From assembly GCA_900757235.1 (NCBI GenBank), contig CAAENB010000160.1, forward strand, positions 1-5,417: DNA of 5,417 nt, written 5' to 3'. The notes beneath the pieces were generated by a model. That model had not been told where the DNA came from, made no database searches, and saw only the letters and a list, made by a program, of their open reading frames with translations. The stretch comes from an uncultured Collinsella sp. (GTDB lineage: Bacteria; Actinomycetota; Coriobacteriia; Coriobacteriales; Coriobacteriaceae). This document shows, piece by piece, positions 1-5,121 of this stretch (positions within the stretch are counted from its first letter, which is position 1; the number at the start of each line of letters is the position of its first letter). The translations under genes and the position numbers were made by a program.

Positions 1-146
1 ACGCGCATGCCCGGCTCGATACCCACATCCCACGCGGGCGATTCGGGACGCACGTTCTTTACGAGCGCGCCCTCACCCGGCTCGGGGTCGCGGCTGCGCC
101 CGTAATCGGCCACCTCGGCGGCGTATGCGGGTACGGTCTGGTCCAT
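1..146 (-). CDS. PDZ-containing protein, probable DUF512 family (5' part only)
   Basis: Only the first 48 codons are inside the window; the gene runs off its low-coordinate edge. The protein begins MDQTVPAYAAEVADYGRSRD. From about residue 26 it reads GALVKNVRPESPAWDVGIEPG, which has the shape of a PDZ-type core (a short strand, then S-P-A, then G-I-x-P-G). PDZ domains bind peptide termini. DUF512 proteins, which are radical-SAM-like and of unknown biochemical role, start with such a segment. They often sit near ispH and der in Gram-positive and coriobacterial genomes, which is the main reason for preferring that family. The ATG follows the ispH stop after only 2 bases (TAA TC ATG). The nearest Shine-Dalgarno-like AAGGAG lies about 14 bases upstream inside the end of ispH, which is rather far, so reinitiation after ispH is likely. 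Another PDZ protein cannot be excluded, because the catalytic part is out of view. Confidence 0.62.
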   Translation of the reverse strand, partial: MDQTVPAYAAEVADYGRSRDPEPGEGALVKNVRPESPAWDVGIEPGMR

Positions 147-148
147 GA

Positions 149-1048
149 TTAGCGGCAAAGCTCCTTGATGCGCGTTACGGCGCGCTCGATGTGTTCTTGC
201 GGGGTGGAGGCTCCGGCGGTGATGCCGATGTGGTGAGCGTCGGTAAACCACGCGGCCTGGAGCTCGGAAGCTTCCTCGATGTGATACGTGCGCTCGCAGG
301 CGTCTGCGCAAATCTGCGCCAGGCGGCGGGTGTTGCCCGAGTTCTTGCCGCCCACCACGACCATGCAGTCGCAGCGGTTGGCAAGTGTGGCTGCTGCCTG
401 TTGACGCTCACTCGTGGCGGCGCAGATGGTGTTGATCACACGAAGCTCCTGCACGCGCGGGGTGATAGCGGCCACGACCTCGGCGAGGTTCTGCGCGGTC
501 TGGGTGGTCTGCACGACGAGGCCCACCTTGCCCTTGAGCGACAGCTTGTCGGCGTCGGCGGCACAGCTCACGACCCGCGCATCATTGCCGGCGTGGCCCA
601 GGATGCCCTCGACTTCGGGGTGGCCCGGCTCGCCCACGACTACCACGCTGTAGCCCTCGCGTACCAGGCGCTCGGCCGCCACATGGACTTTCTTCACGTA
701 GGGGCAGGTGGCGTCGACGACGTTAAGGCCACGCTCGCGAGCGGCATCGATGACCTGCGGCACCACGCCGTGGGCGCGGATGATCACGGTGCCCGATGCG
801 GCGTCGTCCAAGGTGTCGGCCAGACCGACGCCTGCCTCGGCGAGCTCGCGTACCACGATGGGGTTATGGATGAGCGGACCCAGTGTGTGGACCTGAACGC
901 TCTCCCCTACCTGCGGCGCGGCGGCTAGCGCCATATCGAGCGCACGCTGTACGCCGTAGCAAGTGCCGGCGTGGGCGGCGATCTCGATGGTGGGCGCGGT
1001 TGCCTGGTCGGACGTAGTCGCGGCGGTGTTCGTTACGTTCTCGTTCAT
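149..1048 (-). CDS. ispH: 4-hydroxy-3-methylbut-2-enyl diphosphate reductase (IspH/LytB)
   Basis: IspH is the last enzyme of the MEP pathway. It reduces HMBPP to IPP and DMAPP with an Fe-S cluster in the cytoplasm. All family landmarks are visible in this 299-residue form. The three cluster cysteines are C30 (GTCYGV), C115 (DATCP) and C209 (INTICAATSERQ). The diphosphate-binding histidines are H61 (LIHNP), H93 (RAHGV) and H143, with catalytic E145 in GHPEVEG. QTTQT, NSGN (236-239) and ITAGASTP (276-283) complete the active site. The E. coli NSSN motif has Gly here at its third position, and the first cysteine motif has Thr where GFC is usual. An in-frame ATG exists 30 bases upstream (1078), but it lies inside plsC and has no good ribosome site. 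The ATG at 1048 follows the plsC stop by 2 bases with a weak GGCAGG upstream, so this start is preferred. Function is very secure; the start is likely. Confidence 0.96.
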   Translation of the reverse strand: MNENVTNTAATTSDQATAPTIEIAAHAGTCYGVQRALDMALAAAPQVGESVQVHTLGPLIHNPIVVRELAEAGVGLADTLDDAASGTVIIRAHGVVPQVIDAARERGLNVVDATCPYVKKVHVAAERLVREGYSVVVVGEPGHPEVEGILGHAGNDARVVSCAADADKLSLKGKVGLVVQTTQTAQNLAEVVAAITPRVQELRVINTICAATSERQQAAATLANRCDCMVVVGGKNSGNTRRLAQICADACERTYHIEEASELQAAWFTDAHHIGITAGASTPQEHIERAVTRIKELCR

Positions 1049-1050
1049 GG

Positions 1051-1779
1051 TTAGAACCTGCCCGGATGCTCGGCGCATAGATCGTCTCGCATGGCGTAGA
1101 CGCGGTTCATGGCCTCGGACTCAAACCATTCCAGGCGCTCCGTGCGCTTAAGCCCGGCCGGTGCGTCGGAAAGCGAGACGGCCTTGCCGGCGCGGATCCA
1201 GCACTTCTTGGGACGCATGATCTTTTTGCCCGCGGGCGTGATGTCGGACCAGCCGCAGATGGCGAGCGGGTTGACGGGTGCCTTGCCCATCTGGGCGATG
1301 AGCGCAAAGCCGCCGTGGACCTCGGGCTTGATCTCGCGCGAGCGGATGCGCGTGCCCTCGGGGAAGATTAGGACGTCCTCGCCGCGCTGCAGCGCATGCT
1401 GAGCGGCGCGCAGGCACTTCATATCGGCAGTACCACGCTCCACGGGGATGCCGCCAACGCGACTAAAGGCCCAGCGCACGATCTTGCTCTTAGCGAACTC
1501 TGACTTAAAGATGGGACGAATGCGGCGGCCCCCAAAGAACAGCGCCGTCTCCACGGCCAAGAGCTCGGCCATCGAGGTGTGGTTGCAGATGACCACGCTG
1601 CCGCGGCCTTCCTGGCGCTCAAACAGAAGATCGGCGTCCTCGACCTTCCAGCGCCACATGAGCTTGGAGAAGGCCCAAAGGATGGCCATGACTACGACGA
1701 CGGTGCAGCGGATGAGCGCTGGGAACTCTGCATAAGGAGCGTTGTAATAATCCTCGGGCGTCTGCTTAAACAGGCGCAT
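1051..1779 (-). CDS. plsC: 1-acyl-sn-glycerol-3-phosphate acyltransferase (PlsC-like)
   Basis: This is a 242-residue member of the PlsC/LPLAT acyltransferase family. The family moves an acyl chain to lysophosphatidic acid to make phosphatidic acid at the inner face of the cytoplasmic membrane. A hydrophobic stretch at about residues 22-41 (CTVVVVMAILWAF) probably anchors it. The family motifs occur in order: NHTSMAE (66-72, motif I), GGIPVERG (109-116, motif II), FPEGTRIRS (139-147, motif III) and VNPLAI (169-174, motif IV). Motif I is normally HX4D; here it is H67-X4-E72, and the codon reads GAG. The change is conservative and the other motifs are intact, so the protein is probably active, though its exact acyl acceptor is uncertain. 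The start has a near-perfect Shine-Dalgarno. The gene lies 3 bases after cmk and 2 before ispH, a cmk-plsC-ispH order also known in Clostridia. Confidence 0.93.
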   Translation of the reverse strand: MRLFKQTPEDYYNAPYAEFPALIRCTVVVVMAILWAFSKLMWRWKVEDADLLFERQEGRGSVVICNHTSMAELLAVETALFFGGRRIRPIFKSEFAKSKIVRWAFSRVGGIPVERGTADMKCLRAAQHALQRGEDVLIFPEGTRIRSREIKPEVHGGFALIAQMGKAPVNPLAICGWSDITPAGKKIMRPKKCWIRAGKAVSLSDAPAGLKRTERLEWFESEAMNRVYAMRDDLCAEHPGRF

Positions 1780-1782
1780 GGG

Positions 1783-2469
1783 CTACCTCCTTTGGTTGAT
1801 GAGGTCTTCGATAATGCGGACGACCTCATCGATGGTGTGGGCGGTGGAGTCGACGTGCACGGCGTCCTCGGCGGGCACGAGCGGCGCGACCTCGCGGCTG
1901 CTGTCAAGCTTGTCGCGCTGCTTAAGGGCGTCGAGAGTCTCGTCGACCTCGGCCTCGAGCTGCTCGGCAGTAAGCGGCTGGGCGTCGTTTTGGTGACGCT
2001 GCAGCACGCGGCGGCGGGCGCGCTCGCGCGGGTCAGCGGTCAGGAAGATCTTTACTTGCGCGTTGGGGAATACGACGGTACCGATGTCGCGACCCTCGGC
2101 CACGATATCGCGGTCCTCGGCGGCGCGGCGCTGGTGAATGAGCATGGCGGCGCGCACGCCCGGGTAGGCCGAGACCTTGGATACGTTGGCGTCGACCTGC
2201 GGGGTACGGATGGCGGCCGAAGCGTCCTGGCCGTCAATGGTCAGGCGCGTGTCCTCGCCGGTGCCGTTGGTAAAGCGAATCTCGATCTGCTCGGCGAGGG
2301 CGTCGATGGCCGCCTCGTCGTCCAGGTCGATGCCGCGGTCGAGCGCGGCGAACGTGACGGCGCGATACATGGCGCCCGTGTCGAGCTTGTTAAAGCCCAG
2401 CTGGCGGGCGATCTCCTTGGCGATGGTGGATTTGCCGGAACCGGCGGGGCCGTCGATGGCGACGATCAT
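1783..2469 (-). CDS. cmk: Cytidylate kinase (CMP/dCMP kinase)
   Basis: Cmk transfers phosphate from ATP to CMP or dCMP, recycling pyrimidine nucleotides for RNA, DNA and CDP-lipid synthesis in the cytosol. The 228-residue length is normal. The Walker A loop is GPAGSGKST (7-15). LDTGAMYR (29-36), R106 in YPGVR, EGRDIGTVVFP (125-135) and the R185/D189/R192 triad in QRDKLDSSR match the CMP-binding residues of the E. coli enzyme as recalled. RERARRR (148-154) forms the arginine-rich lid, and the segment around residues 60-105 is the extra NMP-binding insert typical of Cmk rather than of other NMP kinases. The ATG has AAAGGAAG upstream with six bases between GGAAG and the start, the same spacing as its neighbours. 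The C-terminal codons (Q-R-R-stop) also encode the plsC ribosome site. The identification is secure. Confidence 0.97.
   Translation of the reverse strand: MIVAIDGPAGSGKSTIAKEIARQLGFNKLDTGAMYRAVTFAALDRGIDLDDEAAIDALAEQIEIRFTNGTGEDTRLTIDGQDASAAIRTPQVDANVSKVSAYPGVRAAMLIHQRRAAEDRDIVAEGRDIGTVVFPNAQVKIFLTADPRERARRRVLQRHQNDAQPLTAEQLEAEVDETLDALKQRDKLDSSREVAPLVPAEDAVHVDSTAHTIDEVVRIIEDLINQRR
1785..1793 (-). promoter_or_regulatory. Shine-Dalgarno site of plsC overlapping the cmk stop
   Basis: AAAGGAGGT, five bases before the plsC ATG at 1779, is made by the last cmk codons (Q-R-R) and shares its final T with the cmk TAG stop. The arrangement suggests that cmk and plsC translation is coupled. Confidence 0.8.
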
Positions 2470-2475
2470 GCAATG

Positions 2476-2483
2476 CTTCCTTT
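2476..2483 (-). promoter_or_regulatory. Shine-Dalgarno site of cmk
   Basis: AAAGGAAG precedes the cmk ATG at 2469 with six bases between. It lies in the 66-base gap after rluB. The rest of that gap shows no hairpin, T-run or convincing -10/-35 pair. Confidence 0.7.
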
Positions 2484-2535
2484 CGATGGTTGACGTGCTG
2501 GTATGGTTCGTGGGCGCTGGGGCACGGCGGGTTGC

Positions 2536-3501
2536 CTAGCCCGTGTAGCGCTCGCGGTAGGTGTTGCGCTTGGGTGCGGAGCCGTGGCTGCCGTGGTGAC
2601 GCGTGCGGCTGGCGGGCGTGTCTTGGGGCTTGCCGCCGTTGCGCTTGGCGCTCGCCTGCTTGGGCGGGATGCCGCCGCTTTTGAGGATCTGCACCTCGCG
2701 GTCGGTGAGCTCGCGCCACGAGCCCTTGGCCACGTCCTTGAGCTCCAGGCCGGCAAAGTTGCAGCGGTGCAGACGAATCACCGGGTGGTGGATCTTGCTT
2801 AGCATGCGCTTGACCTGATTTTTGCGGCCCTCGCGGATAATGACCTCCACGGCGGTGGTACCGGGCTTCACACCTTGCGGTGCCACGGCCTCGGCCTCGC
2901 GTGCGGTGATGACGCGGCAGATTGCCGGCTGGCACAGGCCGTCGTCGAGCTCGATGCCACGGCGGAGTGGGTCTAGATCGCGGTCGGACAGCTGGCCGTC
3001 AACGAGTGCCTGGTAGGTCTTGTAGACGTGCTTGCTGGGGTGCAGCAGGTCCTGCGACAGGTCGCCGTCGGTGGTAAAGAGCAAAAGGCCCGTGGTGTCG
3101 CGGTCCAGGCGGCCCACCGGGAAAAGTCCCGGAAAGCGGTCGCGGGGGACCAGGTCGGCCACGCAAGGGCGCTCCTGCGGATCGCTCATGGTGGTGAGGT
3201 AGCCGGTCGGCTTGTAGAGCATCAGGTACACGGCGCCCTGGTTGAGCTTGACGGGCATGCCGTCGACCTCCATATGGTCGCGGTCGACGTCGACCTTGGT
3301 ACCTAGTTCGGTCGCGACCTGGCCGTTGACGGTCACGCGGCCGGCGGTCATCAGGTCCTCCGAGCCGCGGCGGCTCGCCACGCCCGCACGCGCCAAAAAG
3401 CGCTGCAGGCGCATGGTGTGCGGATAGACGGGCTGGGTGTCGGTTGCGGGTATTGCGTTGCCCATGGCGCGCGTCTCCCCTACTTCGTTAGTCCTCGTCA
3501 T
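2536..3501 (-). CDS. rluB: 23S rRNA pseudouridine synthase, RsuA/RluB/E/F family
   Basis: The enzyme isomerises a uridine of rRNA to pseudouridine; by family and context this is the RluB type, acting on 23S rRNA (E. coli U2605). In the 321-residue form an S4 RNA-binding domain covers about 30-75 (MRLQRFLARAGVASRRGSED). The synthase core follows, with catalytic D133 in GRLDRDTTGLLLFTTDGDL and the closing motif EGRKNQVKRM (224-233). After about residue 280 comes a basic, low-complexity tail (13 K/R/H in 41 residues), probably disordered and RNA-binding. I chose the ATG at 3501 because GGAGGA lies ahead of it with the six-base spacing (from GGAGG) seen for scpA, cmk and plsC. This start overlaps scpB by 14 bases. 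ATG 3465 (309 residues, GGGGAG nine bases upstream) is the alternative, and ATG 3414 begins directly at the S4 domain. RsuA (16S) activity is less likely beside scpAB. Confidence 0.93.
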   Translation of the reverse strand: MTRTNEVGETRAMGNAIPATDTQPVYPHTMRLQRFLARAGVASRRGSEDLMTAGRVTVNGQVATELGTKVDVDRDHMEVDGMPVKLNQGAVYLMLYKPTGYLTTMSDPQERPCVADLVPRDRFPGLFPVGRLDRDTTGLLLFTTDGDLSQDLLHPSKHVYKTYQALVDGQLSDRDLDPLRRGIELDDGLCQPAICRVITAREAEAVAPQGVKPGTTAVEVIIREGRKNQVKRMLSKIHHPVIRLHRCNFAGLELKDVAKGSWRELTDREVQILKSGGIPPKQASAKRNGGKPQDTPASRTRHHGSHGSAPKRNTYRERYTG

Positions 3502-4216
3502 GCAAATCCTCCGAGGTCTCGTCGACGACCAGGGTCTCCAAGTTCTCGACTGCCTCAACATCTTCAACATCGGTATCGAGCAGTTCGCGCTCTTCGTCCA
3601 GGTCCTCAGCCTGCTCTTCGAGCGTGGACTGAATACTGCGGCCGCTCAGGCGCTCGCGGATAAACTGACGCGACTGTTCGTCGGGGGCAAACTGCTCCAG
3701 GTCGGGCAGGTCGCGGGTGGAGCGCAGACCGAACTTTTCCAAGAAGGCGTTGGTCGTGCCGTAGATAATGGCTTGACCGCGCTGGGGGTCGCGGCCGAGC
3801 TCGCGCACCAGGCCCTTGTCGACGAGCGACGCGATGACGCCGTCGGAATTGACGCCGCGGATGCCCTTGACCACCTCGCGCGTCACAGGCTGGTGGTATG
3901 CGATGACGGCCAGGGTTTCGAGCGCCGCTTGCGACAGCTTTTGCGTGTCCCAGCTCAACACATAGGCCTCGACTACGTCGTGGTAGGCGGGGTGCGTAAA
4001 CAGGCGCCAGCCGCCGGCGACCTCGCGCAGCTGAAAGCCGCGGTTGGCCTCCTCGTACTCAACCTTGAGCTCGGCGAGCAGCGACGCGCATTCGCCGGGG
4101 GCGATATCCAGCGCACCTGCCAGCGCGGGCGCGCTCACCGGGTCGCTCGACACCAGTAGCAGCGCCTCGAGGGCGCCTTTGAGGCTGTTTGCCTCCAGCG
4201 TTGAAAGGGTTGACAT
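3488..4216 (-). CDS. scpB: Segregation and condensation protein B
   Basis: ScpB dimers bind the kleisin ScpA and, with SMC, form the bacterial condensin that organises and separates replicated chromosomes on the nucleoid. The 242-residue protein has two winged-helix domains. The first covers about residues 10-85. The second carries the family signature LSQAALETLAVIAYHQPVTR (94-113), then IRGVNSDGVI (119-128), GLVRELGR (135-142) and YGTTNAFLEKFGL (152-164). A strongly acidic tail follows (22 Asp/Glu among residues 200-242), longer than the core fold needs. The start is 11 bases after the scpA stop with TAGGAG upstream, so the two subunits are probably translated together. The last bases also hold the likely rluB start. 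The identification is secure. Confidence 0.97.
   Translation of the reverse strand: MSTLSTLEANSLKGALEALLLVSSDPVSAPALAGALDIAPGECASLLAELKVEYEEANRGFQLREVAGGWRLFTHPAYHDVVEAYVLSWDTQKLSQAALETLAVIAYHQPVTREVVKGIRGVNSDGVIASLVDKGLVRELGRDPQRGQAIIYGTTNAFLEKFGLRSTRDLPDLEQFAPDEQSRQFIRERLSGRSIQSTLEEQAEDLDEERELLDTDVEDVEAVENLETLVVDETSEDLHDED
3507..3512 (-). promoter_or_regulatory. Probable Shine-Dalgarno site deciding the rluB start at 3501
   Basis: GGAGGA inside the last codons of scpB is followed by five bases and ATG 3501. Counted from GGAGG the spacing is six, equal to that of scpA and plsC. It favours the 3501 start with a 14-base overlap. A weaker GGGGAG (3475-3480 region) precedes the alternative ATG at 3465. 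Confidence 0.6.
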
Positions 4217-4224
4217 GGTTGCGG

Positions 4225-4230
4225 CTCCTA
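4225..4230 (-). promoter_or_regulatory. Shine-Dalgarno site of scpB overlapping the scpA stop
   Basis: TAGGAG lies eight bases ahead of the scpB ATG at 4216. Its first three bases are the TAG stop codon of scpA, so a ribosome finishing scpA sits on the scpB initiation site. This supports coupled synthesis of the two condensin subunits. Confidence 0.75.
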
Positions 4231-5037
4231 TTCGGTGAGCTCGGGGCCCTTGCCGGGCACGTATGCCTCGGCGCCCTCGACTCGGTTGATGCAGATGGTT
4301 CCGAAGATCTCGTCCTGGCTCAGCGTGAGCGAGCCGCGCTTGGCGAGCTCGAGCATGGCCAGGAAGGTGACGACGAGCTGCTCGGTGGTGGCGTCGCCGT
4401 CCAGCAGCTCACGGAAGGTGCAGGTTTGGTGTGCCATGGTAAAGCGATCGACCGAGGCCACGGTCAGGTCGAGCGGCACACGATGCGGCGCCACGTGCTC
4501 GGCTTCCAGCAAGAAGGTCTGTCGCTTGCCATCCAGGTCGGCACAGATAACGGCGAGGCCGCGCAGGGTGATGCCGGCCAGGTAGTCGGGCATGAGCCCC
4601 AGGAACTCGGGGTCGGGGCCGGCCACACGCGGGTGCATGCGGCTTTCGGCCTGCATGCGGGCACCGAGGGCCGCAGCCGCGCCTTTAAACTGCTTGTAGG
4701 CGATCAGGCGCTGGATCAGGACCTCGCGTAGGGCGTCCCCGTCGAGCGCGCTAAGTTCTTCGAGGTCATCGTCGATCTCGTCATCGTCATCGGCTTTGCG
4801 CGGGGCCTCTTGCGGCACCAACGAGGCGGCCTTGATGTCCAAAAGGGTTGCTGCGACCAGCAAAAAATCGCTCGCCACGTCCAGGTCCAGCGCTTCGATG
4901 CGCTCGGCCTCGGCAAGGTACTGCTCGGCCACCTCGCTGATGGAGATGGCGCCGATATCTACTTTTTGGCGGGTTACCAGCTGCAGCAGCAGGTCGAACG
5001 GTCCGCTGTAGACCTGCGTCGACACGCGATACGACAT
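4228..5037 (-). CDS. scpA: Segregation and condensation protein A (kleisin)
   Basis: ScpA is the kleisin that bridges the SMC heads and carries the ScpB dimer in the condensin complex. The 269-residue length is normal. The N-terminal SMC-binding helical region shows SGPFDLLLQLVTRQKVDIG (11-29) followed by ISEVAEQYL (33-41) and DFLLVAATLLDIKAASLVP (57-75), the most conserved ScpA stretches. An acidic linker (ADDDDEIDDDLEEL, 82-95) leads to the ScpB-contacting middle part. The C-terminal winged helix spans roughly 200-260 (LVVTFLAMLELAKRGSLTL, then DEIFGTICI). The start has AAAGGAGGT with five bases before ATG, the best ribosome site in the window, fitting the first gene of a translational block. 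The gene lies 84 bases after the protease gene and 11 before scpB. Confidence 0.97.
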   Translation of the reverse strand: MSYRVSTQVYSGPFDLLLQLVTRQKVDIGAISISEVAEQYLAEAERIEALDLDVASDFLLVAATLLDIKAASLVPQEAPRKADDDDEIDDDLEELSALDGDALREVLIQRLIAYKQFKGAAAALGARMQAESRMHPRVAGPDPEFLGLMPDYLAGITLRGLAVICADLDGKRQTFLLEAEHVAPHRVPLDLTVASVDRFTMAHQTCTFRELLDGDATTEQLVVTFLAMLELAKRGSLTLSQDEIFGTICINRVEGAEAYVPGKGPELTE

Positions 5038-5042
5038 CTTCG

Positions 5043-5051
5043 ACCTCCTTT
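5043..5051 (-). promoter_or_regulatory. Shine-Dalgarno site of scpA
   Basis: The mRNA reads AAAGGAGGT, then five bases, then the scpA ATG at 5037. This is a near-perfect match to the anti-Shine-Dalgarno and fixes the scpA start. It suggests efficient independent initiation rather than read-through from the protease gene 84 bases upstream. Confidence 0.85.
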
Positions 5052-5055
5052 GACG

Positions 5056-5070
5056 GCGCCTTCGCGGCGC
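5056..5070 (-). repeat. Small inverted repeat just upstream of the scpA ribosome site
   Basis: The arms GCGCC and GGCGC (5 bp, all G-C) flank a five-base loop that reads GCGAA in the mRNA. The hairpin would end four bases before the scpA Shine-Dalgarno. It could affect ribosome access or mRNA stability, but so short a stem can arise by chance in GC-rich DNA. There is no T-run, so it is not a terminator. Confidence 0.4.
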
Positions 5071-5087
5071 GGTTTGGGTGCATGTTA

Positions 5088-5106
5088 CGACCGTTTTGCA
5101 CGGTCG
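5088..5106 (-). repeat. Inverted repeat in the gap between the protease gene and scpA
   Basis: CGACCG and CGGTCG (6 bp, perfect) flank a seven-base spacer (TGCAAAA on the minus strand). The repeat starts 16 bases after the protease stop codon. No T-run follows, so it is a poor intrinsic terminator. A protein-binding site or an RNA stem is possible; neither is shown by the sequence. Confidence 0.4.
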
Positions 5107-5121
5107 ACCTGTAAGTTTACC

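Noticed and set aside
1049..1078. An upstream ispH start at 1078, adding ten residues.
   Set aside because: It lies inside plsC without a good ribosome site, and the added residues (MRRASGQVLT) are simply the shifted-frame reading of the plsC end. The ATG at 1048 sits 2 bases after the plsC stop, as at the ispH/DUF512 junction.
1579..2493. A 304-codon open frame on the plus strand across plsC and cmk, with similar long plus-strand frames at 191-928, 3437-4159, 4189-4731 and 4810-5367.
   Set aside because: Each lies antisense to a gene with clear family motifs. Their translations are rich in Gly, Ala, Val, Asp, His and Arg and match no fold I know, as expected from the reverse of GC-rich codons.
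2390..2935. A 181-codon minus-strand frame spanning the rluB-cmk junction.
   Set aside because: It is out of frame with both genes, its product is an Arg/Pro/His-rich string without motifs, and the rluB and cmk frames explain the same bases.
3282..3295. A perfect 14-bp palindrome (GGTCGACGTCGACC).
   Set aside because: It is inside rluB, where it encodes Val-Asp-Val-Asp with the preferred GTC and GAC codons. The repeat follows from codon choice and needs no regulatory role.
5088..5106. An intrinsic terminator after the protease gene.
   Set aside because: The stem is only 6 bp and no T-run follows on either strand.
5082..5110. A possible promoter before scpA with TAACAT as the -10 element.
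   Set aside because: No -35 resembling TTGACA lies 16-18 bases upstream (AGGTCG is found instead). One weak hexamer is not enough to call a promoter.
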